Positions 26,150-35,097 are shown, numbered from the stretch's first letter. The stretch is 37,504 nucleotides of DNA from Deltaproteobacteria bacterium (GCA_021780225.1 JAJXZF010000031.1:1-37504); one strand, 5' to 3'. Made by a program: numbers and translations. Notes: generated from the sequence alone by a model not told the origin.

Positions 26150-26171
26150 GATGATGGCGTTCCATACTGTG

Positions 26172-26322
26172 CACAGTGATTCCATGTTTTGCGAGCGGCT
26201 CGACTACGACCTGATGTTCCGCTGGTTTCTGGATCCGGAGATGGACGAGCCGGGCTTCGACCATTCCAGTTTTTAACGCAACCGCGCCCGGCTTCTGGAG
26301 CACGCGGCGGTCGAGCGGGCAC
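26172..26322 (+). pseudogene. remnant of an IS5-type transposase
   Basis: From the ATG at 26184 one frame reads CERLDYDLMFRWFLD and then DEPGFDHSSF, which matches the N-terminal DDE-transposase pattern (EQLDYNLLFRWF ... DHSTFSKNRxRLL) of IS5-type elements. A TAA at 26274-26276 interrupts the frame, after which RNRARLLEH continues the family pattern for a few residues before similarity is lost. No catalytic DDE residues or terminal repeats remain. It is an inactive fragment next to selC copy B. Family assignment within IS5 is by eye. Confidence 0.65.
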
Positions 26323-27072
26323 GAGCGCGGCGGCGCGGCCGGCGGGCGAATCGGCTTCCCGCGAGCGCGGCGACATCGGCGCAGAACACCGGCATTCGGC
26401 CCCCGGAATAAATCCCGCCCGGAGCAAAACGGCGATCGCGAATGCGACGCTCAGCTACCCGCCGTCACGTCTTCGCGGCGCTTCACCCGTCACGTCGATA
26501 ACATCCCTCGCCGCGCATCAGGCTGCACCACTCTCCAATCCGGCGGTTCTTCGCGTCCGCGCCTGGCCGAGGCGGATTTTCAGGCTTCAGCGCGCTGGCC
26601 GCGCCGTTGTGCAGCTTCATCGCGAAGTGCTATGGTCCGCTTCCACAAATTTATTTTATCTCGGGATCGCGCGCCAACTGGGATTTTCTGTAGAGTGCAT
26701 ACAAGCGGACGAGGGGCAAAGCCGACACGACCCGCGGTCGAAAACAAGGTTCAGTGGAAACAGCCGAGGTTCTGAATGCGTTTGGCGGTTGTGGCGGCGA
26801 TGCAACATCCAAGTCCCACATCCGGCGACGCTCAGGGAGCGATCGACGCGGAATCCGGGCGCTCATGGCTATGTTTGGACCAATTTGCCGTTGATAGACA
26901 GCAACGGTCTCATTTCGTTTCCATCCCAGCACCGGCCTTGCTTTCGACCTATATGAATAAGGTTCGATGCAACAGCCTAATGAATTCTTTGAGCGCCGCG
27001 CGTTGCCGCTCAGAGGGTGAACGAAAGGGCCTCATTTCCAACCCGGGTGTATAGCGGCAGAGCGATCATTTC
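26323..27072. other. 750-base region with no convincing gene
   Basis: Open frames here lack any family resemblance and the composition shifts from GC-rich to more mixed. One possible sigma-70 promoter is TTGTGC (26607-26612), an 18-base spacer and TATGGT (26631-26636) with an upstream TG; its target is unclear, since the next gene starts 436 bases later. The region is probably decayed mobile or genic DNA between the transposase remnant and the acyltransferase. Confidence 0.35.
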
Positions 27073-28224
27073 ATGCGGCGCATTGAAGAACTTGACGGCC
27101 TGCGCGGAGCGGCTTGCTTGTCCGTTTTGGTGGCGCATTATTTTGGAGAAGTCGCGCATGGCTATCGCCAGCTTGCGCTCGGATGGCTGGGTGTGGACGT
27201 CTTTTTTTGCTTGTCCGGATTTTTGATAGGAGGCATCCTGCTCGACAATAGAGACAGCGGCTCCTATTTCAAGACTTTCTACATACGGCGGGCGTTTCGG
27301 ATATTTCCAATTTATTACGTGACCATCATCTCGTTGTTCGTCTTCCTGGCCCGCTTCGGATGGATTGCCAAATATACGCAAGTCAGCTCGCCGATCTGGT
27401 ATCTCACGTATTCGCAGAACGTGCTGTTCGCCGTTACGAACAACCCCGGCGGCGTGTGGCTTCAGCCAACCTGGACATTATGCGTGGAAGAGCAGTTTTA
27501 CCTCGTGCTTCCATTGATATTATATTTCTGTCCCCGGCGATTCACGTTTCCAGCATTAATTGGATTAATTGCGAGCGCGTCGATTTTTCGCGCCGGATTG
27601 GCGATCGCCGGCGCCGGCGAAACCTCCATCCTCGTCTTGCTCCCCGCGCGGTGGGACCTTTTATTTACCGGCGTACTCGGCGCGTACATATATCGCAGCG
27701 AATATCTATGGACGTTCTTTACGGCCGGGGAAAATAGAAACCTGAAACTGTGCACCGTGCCAAGCATATTGTTGATTCCTGTCCTGGCGTGCCTTGACGA
27801 ATATTTGAAGTTGAAGGTGTTCCTGCTTTTCGGGAACATATTCATAGGCATCGCTTTCACGGGCTACATTTTGCTTGTTGTCAGCGGCGCGCCCGAAGGC
27901 GCACGCCTTCGGGTATCCGTATTGAAATTTTTTGGGGCCATTTCTTACGGACTTTATCTTATTCATCAGCCCATCGCGGGGATCATGCACGCGGCAATTC
28001 TCCACGGCCATCCGGACATCGCGACGCCAGCGCAATTCGCGGTCACCGTGAGCGCGGCGGGAATCTCAATTCTGACAGCTTATCTCTCGTGGACGTATTT
28101 TGAACGCCCGTTGGTCGCGATCGGACGCCGCTGGACCTATACGGCCACGGCGCCGCCGCGGCCTCTTGCTGAAAGTTATGAATCGAGCGAAGGCGCGAAG
28201 AAGACGGCACACACTTCCTCATAG
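27073..28224 (+). CDS. acyltransferase-3 family membrane protein (OafA/YrhL-like)
   Basis: The 383-residue protein has about ten membrane helices. It carries the family motifs: RIEELDGLRGAACL followed by His22, GVDVFFCLSGFLIGG, the arginine motif FYIRRAFRIFPIYY, TWTLCVEEQFYL, and SYGLYLIHQP near the end. Members O-acetylate or otherwise acylate LPS, capsule or other glycans at the inner membrane. Codon use is visibly less GC-biased than in the core genes, and the gene lies beside decayed mobile DNA, so horizontal acquisition is likely. The ATG at 27073 begins at the conserved motif; the ribosome-binding site is weak. Confidence 0.92.
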   Translation: MRRIEELDGLRGAACLSVLVAHYFGEVAHGYRQLALGWLGVDVFFCLSGFLIGGILLDNRDSGSYFKTFYIRRAFRIFPIYYVTIISLFVFLARFGWIAKYTQVSSPIWYLTYSQNVLFAVTNNPGGVWLQPTWTLCVEEQFYLVLPLILYFCPRRFTFPALIGLIASASIFRAGLAIAGAGETSILVLLPARWDLLFTGVLGAYIYRSEYLWTFFTAGENRNLKLCTVPSILLIPVLACLDEYLKLKVFLLFGNIFIGIAFTGYILLVVSGAPEGARLRVSVLKFFGAISYGLYLIHQPIAGIMHAAILHGHPDIATPAQFAVTVSAAGISILTAYLSWTYFERPLVAIGRRWTYTATAPPRPLAESYESSEGAKKTAHTSS

Positions 28225-28399
28225 CCGGCCCGAATCAGGCGGGAGGCGGAGCCGAGGGAGTCGCCGCCGAAGCTGATGACCGCGAGCGGGCGGGATCGGA
28301 GGGAAGGGGGACGGTCCGGCCGATTCGCCCGATTGCCGAGGGCGGGCCGTTCGTGGCATTAGAACCATACCCAAGGCCGACCGCACATTTATAAGACCC

Positions 28400-29572
28400 A
28401 TGAGCACAGCAAACCAATCGACCGCCGAACCCAAACGCCGCATCCAATTCGCCTTCACCGACGAACAGGAGCAATTCCGCTCGGCCCTGCGACGCTTTCT
28501 CAACGACCGCTCGCCGACCACCGAGGTGCGCCGCCTGATGGCCACCGAAACCGGCTACGACCCCGCCGTATGGCGCCAGTTGAGCGAGGAGCTGGCCCTG
28601 CCCGGCATCCACGTGCCCGAGCAATACGGCGGCGCGGGTTTCGGGATGGTCGAGTTGGGAATCGTGATGGAAGAGCTGGGCCGCGCCCTGCTCTGCGCGC
28701 CCTATTTTTCGACCGCCGTGCTGGCCGCCAACGCGATTCTGAACGCCGGTTCGGAGGCGCAAAAGGCGGCTCTGCTGCCTGACCTTGCGAGCGGCGCGCG
28801 GCTGGCGGCGCTGGCGGTCACCGAGCCGGACGGCGACTGGAATCCGGCCGCGGTCGCGGCCGTCGCCACGCCCGCCGGGGACGGCTACCGGCTCGACGGG
28901 GTGAAGAGCTACGTCGTGGACGGCCATATCGCGGACCTGCTGATCGTCGCGGCGCGCGCGCCGAAAACCTCGGGCCTCGAGGGGTTGGCGCTGTTCACGC
29001 TGGCGGCGGACGCAAGCGGCGTCAAAAGGCGCCAGTTGGCGGCGATGGACCCGACCCGGAAGATTGCGCAAATCGAATTTTCGGGCGCACACGCGAGCCT
29101 GCTTGGAAATCTCAATGACGGCGTAAAGGCGATTCAGCGCACTTTGGACCAGGCCGCGATCGCGCTCGCCAGCGAGATGGCCGGCGGCGCCCAGACGATG
29201 CTCGATTCAGCCGTAAATTACGCCAAGATGCGCGTGCAGTTCGGACGGACAATCGGCTCGTTTCAGGCGATCAAGCACAAGCTGGCCGACCTGCTGCTCG
29301 AAGTGGAGCTGGCCAAGTCCGCCGCCTATTACGCCGCGCAGGCCGCCGCCGCGAACGATCCGGAATGGCCCGCGCTGGCCAGTCTGGCCAAGGCCGCGAC
29401 CTCCGAGACCTATCTGCACGCCGCGGCCGAATGTATACAGATTCATGGCGGAATCGGCTTTACCTGGGACAACGACACCCATCTTTGGTTCAAGCGCGCC
29501 AAAAGCTCGGAAACGTTCTTGGGCCAGCCGAGCTATCACCGCGAACTCCTGATGCAGCGTTGGGGAGTCTGA
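28400..29572 (+). CDS. acyl-CoA dehydrogenase, small (FadE27/29-like) subunit type
   Basis: A 390-residue flavoprotein of the acyl-CoA dehydrogenase fold: N-terminal helical domain (FTDEQEQFRSALRRFL), a middle beta domain with AVTEPDGDW, and a C-terminal helical domain with RVQFGRTIGSFQAIKHKLAD and QIHGGIGFTWDND. It oxidises an acyl-CoA to the 2-enoyl-CoA. The partner at 29576, 3 bases downstream, is a second and different dehydrogenase. Such unequal adjacent pairs form alpha2-beta2 heterotetramers in actinobacterial steroid degradation, so the two are likely one enzyme. The ATG at 28400 has no strong ribosome-binding site. Confidence 0.93.
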   Translation: MSTANQSTAEPKRRIQFAFTDEQEQFRSALRRFLNDRSPTTEVRRLMATETGYDPAVWRQLSEELALPGIHVPEQYGGAGFGMVELGIVMEELGRALLCAPYFSTAVLAANAILNAGSEAQKAALLPDLASGARLAALAVTEPDGDWNPAAVAAVATPAGDGYRLDGVKSYVVDGHIADLLIVAARAPKTSGLEGLALFTLAADASGVKRRQLAAMDPTRKIAQIEFSGAHASLLGNLNDGVKAIQRTLDQAAIALASEMAGGAQTMLDSAVNYAKMRVQFGRTIGSFQAIKHKLADLLLEVELAKSAAYYAAQAAAANDPEWPALASLAKAATSETYLHAAAECIQIHGGIGFTWDNDTHLWFKRAKSSETFLGQPSYHRELLMQRWGV

Positions 29573-29575
29573 ACG

Positions 29576-30820
29576 ATGAGCACCATGAACGAAACTGAAG
29601 TCCGCGCCGAGGTGCGCGAATGGCTGGCGGCCAACTGGGACCCCGACCTGCCGCTGGCGGAATGGCGCGGCAAGCTCGCCGATTCCGGATGGGGCATGCC
29701 GCAATGGCCCAAGGAATGGTACGGACGAGGATTGCCGGTGGGTCTGGCGCGGGTGGTCGAAGAGGAACTCGCCGCGATCGGCGCGGTGGGCGTGGCCCGA
29801 TCGGGCGTGCGGCTGCTGGCGGCCGCGACCATCCTGGAACACGGCAGCGACGTGCACAAAAAGCGGTATCTGCGCCGGATTCTCACCGGCGAGGACACCT
29901 GGTGCCAGTTCTTCAGCGAGCCGGGCAGCGGCTCCGATCTGGCCGGCGCGACGACCAAGGCCGAGTTGAAGGGCGATTTCTGGATCGTCAACGGCCAGAA
30001 GGTATGGACGACGAGCGCGCATCACGCGGACCATGGGTTGCTGCTCGCGCGCACCGATTGGGACGCGCCCAAGCATGAGGGGATGTCGTTTTTCATCATC
30101 GACGTCAAACAGCCCGGCGTCGATGTGCAGCCGCTGCGGCAGATGAACGGGCACGCCTCGTTCAACCAGGTCTTCTTCACCGACGCGAAAGTGCCGAAGG
30201 AAAATCTGGTGGCGCGGGTCGGCGACGGCTGGAAGGTGGCGATGACCACGCTTGCGCACGAGCGCCGCGGCGCCGACGGATTGCCGCCGCCGTCGAAGCG
30301 CGGAACGCGGATCGGAAAGATTCACGCCGAGGAGCGGGAGGAGACCGAAAAGGCGAATCAGCCTTACAAATGGTATCCGCAGCGGGCCGGCCGCGTCGAT
30401 TTGATTATCGAGCGCGCCAAGGAGACCGGCGCGAACAAAGATCCGGTGGCGCGTCAGGAAATCGCGAAATTGATGACGCTGGCGAAGTCCGCCGAATGGA
30501 CCGCCCGCCGGGCGCGGGCCGCGCAGCGGCAGGGACGTCCGCAAGGCCCCGAAGGTTCGCTCGGCAAACTCGCGGCCAGCCATGTCGCGCGCGCCTGTGC
30601 GCGGGTGCATACGCTGATGACCGGCGCGGCCGCGATGCTGACGGGAGCGGAAAGTCCGCGCGACGGCATTATCGCTGAAATACTCGTATCGGTGCCCGCC
30701 GTCTCGATCGCGGGCGGCACCGATGAAATTCAGCGCAACATTATCGCGGAGCGCGTGCTCGAACTGCCCAAGGAGCCGCGGTTCGACACCGGACCGTTCC
30801 GCAACGTGCGCCGCAACTAA
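29576..30820 (+). CDS. acyl-CoA dehydrogenase, large (FadE26/28-like) subunit type
   Basis: The 414-residue protein has the same fold as its neighbour. The central flavin region is intact: TWCQFFSEPGSGSDLAGA and VNGQKVWTTSAHHADHG. The C-terminal helical domain ends SIAGGTDEIQRNIIAERVL. An extra charged segment (about residues 240-285, including KANQPYKWYPQRAGRVDL) lies before the C-terminal domain; as I recall a similar segment occurs in related dehydrogenases. The ATG is preceded by GGGGAG within the end of the first gene, and the genes are separated by 3 bases, so they are co-translated. It likely pairs with the preceding subunit. Confidence 0.93.
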   Translation: MSTMNETEVRAEVREWLAANWDPDLPLAEWRGKLADSGWGMPQWPKEWYGRGLPVGLARVVEEELAAIGAVGVARSGVRLLAAATILEHGSDVHKKRYLRRILTGEDTWCQFFSEPGSGSDLAGATTKAELKGDFWIVNGQKVWTTSAHHADHGLLLARTDWDAPKHEGMSFFIIDVKQPGVDVQPLRQMNGHASFNQVFFTDAKVPKENLVARVGDGWKVAMTTLAHERRGADGLPPPSKRGTRIGKIHAEEREETEKANQPYKWYPQRAGRVDLIIERAKETGANKDPVARQEIAKLMTLAKSAEWTARRARAAQRQGRPQGPEGSLGKLAASHVARACARVHTLMTGAAAMLTGAESPRDGIIAEILVSVPAVSIAGGTDEIQRNIIAERVLELPKEPRFDTGPFRNVRRN

Positions 30821-30853
30821 CGGCCCCGGCGGAAACGATTCGCCCGGCTGAAA

Positions 30854-30879
30854 GCGCCGCGTCACGATTGGCGCGGCGC
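30854..30879. terminator. possible hairpin terminator after the dehydrogenase pair
   Basis: GCGCCGCG (30854-30861) pairs perfectly with CGCGGCGC (30872-30879) across a 10-base loop, 34 bases after the dehydrogenase stop. There is no T-run after it, so an intrinsic terminator is only a possibility. Confidence 0.35.
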
Positions 30880-30902
30880 AATCGCCGGAGCCAGTGCCGC
30901 GC

Positions 30903-31108
30903 TAGTGTGGCGTCCCGCAAATAAGTTCCATCTGACGCCTGATCAGCTCGGCGCGCAGGCCGCCCACCGCCGGGCGGCCAGAGATGGATTGCCGGGTCTG
31001 GGCCCGGCAATGACTAACCGAGATGGTCATGCCCGGACTTGATCCGGGCATCCACGCCGAGCGCAAGATCGACGCGGAGTGCAAACTTGTTCAGGGGACG
31101 CCATACTA
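30903..31108. mobile_element. MITE-like element, copy 1
   Basis: A 206-base element with imperfect terminal inverted repeats of about 25 bases, starting TAGTGTGGCGTCCC at the left and ending in the complement of TAGTATGGCGTCCC. Both ends finish in TA, as expected for insertion by IS630/Tc1-mariner type transposases. The interior has two hairpins, around TTGCCGGGTCTGGGCCCGGCAA and ATGCCCGGACTTGATCCGGGCAT, and no coding capacity. A second copy of identical length is at 34809-35014, roughly 85% identical. Its right end supplies the stop codon of the minus-strand flavin oxidoreductase gene. Confidence 0.85.
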
Positions 31109-32155
31109 GACGAAGCGCGGCAGAATCTGCTCGCCGAGCATCCGCATGTCGCGAAGCTGGCGATCGAGGGGGCCGATGAACGGCCCGATCCAGAGCTTGT
31201 CGGCGCCCGCCGCGGCAACCTCTTCGATCCGCGCGATCCAATCGCCGGGATTGCCGGCGATCGCGAAACGCCGGATCGCGTAGTCGGTCAACCCCAACTC
31301 TTCCATCCGGCGGGTATTGCGGCCGCTTTGCATCACGTGATCGTATAATTCGTAGCCGTCGACGTATTCCTGAACGCGGGCGCGAAAGTCGTTGGGCACG
31401 TTCTTACCGTCGAGACTGAAACGCATCGCATGGTTGAGAATCGACGAGACGGAGCCTTTGACGTTCTCGATCGCCTTCTCGCGATCCTCGTGCAGCGACG
31501 TGCGGGCGGTGAACCAGACCTCGACGGCGGCGGGGTCGCGATTCGCCTCGCGCGCGCCGGCCTGAACCCGCGCCTTGGTATCGCGGATAATCTCGGCGGA
31601 GAGGCCGGTTCCCGCGATCACGCCGTCGCCGATTTTGCCGCCCAGATGGAGCATTCGCGGCCCTTCGGCGCAAAGGTAGATCGGTATGCGCGAGCGCACC
31701 GCCTCGCGCGACCATCGCACGCGCTGGGGCCTGCCCTGATAGGCCGCTTCGCCGCTGGCGAGCAAGTCGCGCACGCAGGCCACGTAGTCGGCGATTCGCG
31801 CGCGCGTGGCGATTTTGTAGCCGATATTGAGCACGGCGCTGTCGCCGCTGGCGATTTCCATGAAGGCGCGGCCGTTGGTCAGACTGTCGATCGAAGCGAG
31901 GAACGAGGCCATCACCTGCGGCTCGCGCGTCAGCGGATTGGTCGGACGCAAACCGACCATCGCCCGCTCCGCCGCCATCGCCATCATGGTCGTGCGCAGG
32001 CAGGCGTCGCCGCCGACGAAGGCCGAGTCGTACGTGCCGAGCGCCTGCACGCCGTAGTCTTCGGCCATTTTCACCAAGTCCGCAAAACCGGCCGCCTCGT
32101 CGCGCCGCAGCAGCGGTCCGCCGGGGGCCACCAGGAATCCGAAGGCGACTTTCAT
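31106..32155 (-). CDS. luciferase-like (LLM class) flavin-dependent oxidoreductase
   Basis: The 349-residue protein belongs to the bacterial luciferase-like superfamily, which uses FMN or F420 bound in a TIM barrel. Typical segments are VKMAEDYGVQALGTYDSAFVG near the N-terminus, LTREPQVMASFLASIDSLTNGRAFMEIASGD in the core and YLCAEGPRMLHLGGKIGDGVI. Whether it uses F420 or FMN cannot be told; no other F420 genes are in view. The ATG is 43 bases after the SDR gene, so it is third in a minus-strand operon. The TAG stop coincides with the terminal CTA of MITE copy 1, but the C-terminus looks complete. Confidence 0.9.
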   Translation of the reverse strand: MKVAFGFLVAPGGPLLRRDEAAGFADLVKMAEDYGVQALGTYDSAFVGGDACLRTTMMAMAAERAMVGLRPTNPLTREPQVMASFLASIDSLTNGRAFMEIASGDSAVLNIGYKIATRARIADYVACVRDLLASGEAAYQGRPQRVRWSREAVRSRIPIYLCAEGPRMLHLGGKIGDGVIAGTGLSAEIIRDTKARVQAGAREANRDPAAVEVWFTARTSLHEDREKAIENVKGSVSSILNHAMRFSLDGKNVPNDFRARVQEYVDGYELYDHVMQSGRNTRRMEELGLTDYAIRRFAIAGNPGDWIARIEEVAAAGADKLWIGPFIGPLDRQLRDMRMLGEQILPRFV

Positions 32156-32198
32156 TTCGATCGTTCCGCCGACTCGTCAAAGAGCCGAAGACAGGCGG

Positions 32199-32951
32199 TT
32201 ATACGGCGGTATAGCCGCCGTCAACCACGTATTCGGCGCCAGTTACAAAAGAAGCCTCGTCGGTCGCGAGGAACAGCACCACGTAACCGACTTCTTCCGG
32301 ACGGGCGGCGCGTTTCATCGGCGCCAGCGCCGCGATCGCCTCGAGTTCCTTTTCCGCAAAGATATCGACCATCGGGGTTTTGATTACGCCCGGATGGACG
32401 GAATTGACGCGAATATTGTCGGCAGCGTATTCGACCGCGGCGGTTTTGGTCAGCAGCCGGACGGCGCCCTTGCTGGCGTGATAGGCGGCCGAACCGCCCG
32501 AACCGATTAACCCATAAATCGAGGAGATATTGACGATCGAGCCGCCGCCGCGCTTTTTCATCGCGGGAGCCGCGAACTTGGTCCCCAACCATACGCCCTT
32601 CTGATTCACGTTGATGATGGCGTCCCATTCCTCTTCGTTGGTGTCGCTGACGCCTTTGACATTCAGGATGCCGGCGTTGTTCACGAGGATGTCGAGGCCG
32701 CCGAATTCGCGCTCGCAGGCGTCGACGGCGGCGCGCCAATCGCCTGCGCGGGTGACGTCGAGATGGACAGGCAGGGCGACTTTGGTCCCGGCTTTTTTAT
32801 TTACTTCGTCCGCGAGTTGCCGGGCTTCGGCGTCCAGCACGTCGGCGACGACGACGCGCGCGCCTTCGTTGACGAAGAGGCGGGTTTCGGCCGCGCCCTG
32901 TCCGCGCGCGCCGCCGGAAATCAATGCGACTTTTCCTTTGAGACGATCCAC
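32199..32951 (-). CDS. short-chain dehydrogenase/reductase (classical SDR)
   Basis: An NAD(P)-dependent oxidoreductase of 250 residues from the chosen start. The cofactor loop GGARGQG is at 13-19, NNAG at 91-94, and the catalytic Ser144, Tyr157 and Lys161 (YHASK) are in place. The LDVT motif near residue 64 and the NSVHPGVIKTPM segment near 190 are typical. The acidic residue after the second strand (VVADVLD) suggests NAD rather than NADP. A GTG at 32951 is selected because a strong GGAGGAG lies 6 bases upstream; an upstream GTG at 32996 would add 15 residues. It lies 47 bases after the BVMO gene. Confidence 0.93.
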   Translation of the reverse strand: MDRLKGKVALISGGARGQGAAETRLFVNEGARVVVADVLDAEARQLADEVNKKAGTKVALPVHLDVTRAGDWRAAVDACEREFGGLDILVNNAGILNVKGVSDTNEEEWDAIINVNQKGVWLGTKFAAPAMKKRGGGSIVNISSIYGLIGSGGSAAYHASKGAVRLLTKTAAVEYAADNIRVNSVHPGVIKTPMVDIFAEKELEAIAALAPMKRAARPEEVGYVVLFLATDEASFVTGAEYVVDGGYTAV

Positions 32952-32957
32952 TGGTTG

Positions 32958-32964
32958 CTCCTCC
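32958..32964 (-). promoter_or_regulatory. ribosome-binding site deciding the SDR start
   Basis: On the minus strand GGAGGAG, a near-perfect Shine-Dalgarno sequence, is separated from the GTG at 32951 by 6 bases. It makes the 250-residue form of the SDR much more likely than the longer frame beginning at 32996. Confidence 0.8.
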
Positions 32965-32998
32965 GTATCGAGCGGCGCGCCGCCGGCTTCAGCCACGG

Positions 32999-34636
32999 CT
33001 ATTCGAGCTTGAATCCTTCATAGCCGTTGGCCGCGACCGCATCGCACTTCTCGCGATAGGCCTTGGCGCCGCCGAGGTACATCAGCACGGCGCGCTTCTT
33101 GCCTTCGATATTCGCGCCGAAAAACCATGACGGAGTTTCAGACATCAAGGTGCCGACCGCCAGCTCATTGGTATGATTGGTCCACGCCTCCTCCGCTTCG
33201 GCGTCGGCGGCGATTCGTTCGTAGCCCTTTTCCCGCATGTATTTCAGACAGTCGGTCACCCATTCGACATTCTGCTCGATACATCGCGGCATATTGCAGA
33301 AAGTCGCGCCGTTGTGCGGTCCGACGAGCGTCAGAAGATTCGGAAAGCCGGCGCTCTGGATACCGAGATAGGTGCGCGGGCCATCCGCCCATTTTTCCCT
33401 GAGCGAGAGGCCGCCCGCGCCGCGGATATCGATACGGTTGAGCGGGCCGGTAACCGCGTCGAAACCGGTGGCGTAGATGATGACGTCGAATTCATGCTCC
33501 GCGTCTTTGGTTTTGACGCCTTTGGGCGTGATCCGCTCGATCGGCGATTCGCGAATATCGACCAGAAGAACGTTGTCGCGGTTGAACTGCTCGTAGTATC
33601 CGCTTTCCAGCGGCACGCGCTTGGTGCCGAAGCGATGGTCCGTGGGCGCGAGCTTTTCGGCGACGGCGGGATCCTTGACGCGTTCGCGGATCTTCCCGCG
33701 CACGAACTCGGCGAATAGCTCGTTGGCGTCGGGGTTGCTCATGATGTCGCGGAAATTGCCGAGCCATTTGCTGAAACCCGGTTGCGCCCACAGTTCCTCG
33801 AACTTGGCCTGGCGCTCTTCGGGCGCGACGTCGAAAACCGAGCGCGGATCGAAGTCATGGATGAAGCCGGCGAAGGTCTCGCGGGTCCTTTTGAATATTT
33901 CGGGATAGCTGGCTTTGATCTTCGCCTGGGTCTCGGGATCGATCGGACCGTTGCGCAGCGGCGCGCAGTAGTTCGGCGTGCGCTGGAACACCGTCAGATG
34001 GCCGACTTCTTTCGCGATCTCGGTAATCAACTGCACCGCGGTGGCGCCGGTGCCGATCACGCCGACCCGTTTGCCGGCGAAATCGATCGGTTCCTGCGGC
34101 CATCGCGAGGTATGAAACGACTCGCCCGCGAAGCTCTCGACGCCCTCGAACGGGGGGATATTGTGCGCCGACAGGATGCCGACGGCGGTGATGAGAAACC
34201 GCGCGCGGGCGCGCGAGCCGTCCTCAAGCCGGATTTCCCAATGGTTTCCATCTTCGTTGTATGCGGCGGCCACGACCGCGGCGTTCAACTGAATATGGGG
34301 CCGAAGGTTGAATTTGTCCGCGACGTAATTGAGATAGCGCTCATTCTCCGGCTGGCCCGAGAAGTGCTCTTTCCAATCCCATTCCTGCAACAATTCGTTC
34401 GAGAACGAATAGCCGTAGGTGTAGCTTTCGGAATCGAAGCGCGCGCCCGGATAGCGGTTCCAATACCAGGTGCCGCCCACGCCGCCGCCGGCCTCGAAGA
34501 GCCGGACTGAAAATCCGAGTTCGCGCAGCCGGATCAATTGATAAAGTCCCGAGATTCCGGCTCCGATAATGATCGCGTCGTATTGATTAGCCGGCTCTTC
34601 GTGCGCCGCCGGCATGCGCTCTGACAAATTGGCCAT
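32999..34636 (-). CDS. Baeyer-Villiger monooxygenase (CHMO-like)
   Basis: A type I Baeyer-Villiger monooxygenase of 545 residues that inserts an oxygen atom next to a ketone using FAD and NADPH. The FAD loop GAGISG is at 25-30, the NADPH loop GTGATA at 195-200, and the family fingerprint FAGESFHTSRWP (FxGxxxHxxxWP) at 169-180. The FGTKRVPLESGYYEQFNRDN segment near 335-355 carries the arginine that supports the Criegee step. Similarity is to cyclohexanone and related cyclic-ketone enzymes; the real substrate is unknown. The ATG at 34636 has GAGGAG 3 bases upstream. It is the first gene of a three-gene minus-strand operon. Confidence 0.95.
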   Translation of the reverse strand: MANLSERMPAAHEEPANQYDAIIIGAGISGLYQLIRLRELGFSVRLFEAGGGVGGTWYWNRYPGARFDSESYTYGYSFSNELLQEWDWKEHFSGQPENERYLNYVADKFNLRPHIQLNAAVVAAAYNEDGNHWEIRLEDGSRARARFLITAVGILSAHNIPPFEGVESFAGESFHTSRWPQEPIDFAGKRVGVIGTGATAVQLITEIAKEVGHLTVFQRTPNYCAPLRNGPIDPETQAKIKASYPEIFKRTRETFAGFIHDFDPRSVFDVAPEERQAKFEELWAQPGFSKWLGNFRDIMSNPDANELFAEFVRGKIRERVKDPAVAEKLAPTDHRFGTKRVPLESGYYEQFNRDNVLLVDIRESPIERITPKGVKTKDAEHEFDVIIYATGFDAVTGPLNRIDIRGAGGLSLREKWADGPRTYLGIQSAGFPNLLTLVGPHNGATFCNMPRCIEQNVEWVTDCLKYMREKGYERIAADAEAEEAWTNHTNELAVGTLMSETPSWFFGANIEGKKRAVLMYLGGAKAYREKCDAVAANGYEGFKLE

Positions 34637-34808
34637 AAACTCCTCGATTCGGATGGGGGTCGGTTAAATTAAATTCTGCGTGTGGGTCAGCGCCTTCGCG
34701 ATAGAACATTCGCAAAGCGGTTGTCAATCTCACGGCCAGGTTGCGATGGCGGCCATGCGGCGCATCGCCAGCCTTGCAAGGAAGCAAGCGGCAAAGGTAT
34801 TCGCCAGC

Positions 34809-35014
34809 TAGTGTGGCGTCCCGCAAATAACTTCCGCCCTATGCCTGATCAGCTCGGCAAGCAGGTCGCCCGCCGCGGGGCGACCAGGGATGGATTGCCG
34901 GGTCTGGGCCCGGCAATGACGAACATATCTGGTCATGCCCGGACTTGATCCGGACATCCACGCGGAGCGCATGGCAAACGCAGAGTGCAAACTTATTTAG
35001 GGGGCGCCACACTA
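34809..35014. mobile_element. MITE-like element, copy 2
   Basis: Second 206-base copy in the same orientation. Its terminal inverted repeats agree at about 22 of 25 positions, starting TAGTGTGGCGTCCC and ending in the complement of TAGTGTGGCGCCCC. It lies in the divergent space between the BVMO gene and the carboxylase, ending 95 bases before the carboxylase start, so it may alter their promoters. The right terminus also pairs with bases just outside it (35003-35010 with 35017-35024), giving an extra hairpin. Confidence 0.85.
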
Positions 35015-35097
35015 ACGTGGCGCCGGCTGCGGCCGCCGGGCCAGCGCCGCGCTGGGCCGCATCGCCGTCATTCGGCGCGGCGTTCGCCGCGCCTGTT

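Noticed and set aside
27010-27381. Minus-strand frame opposite the start of the acyltransferase gene
   Set aside because: No family resemblance and fully overlapped by a gene with clear motifs.
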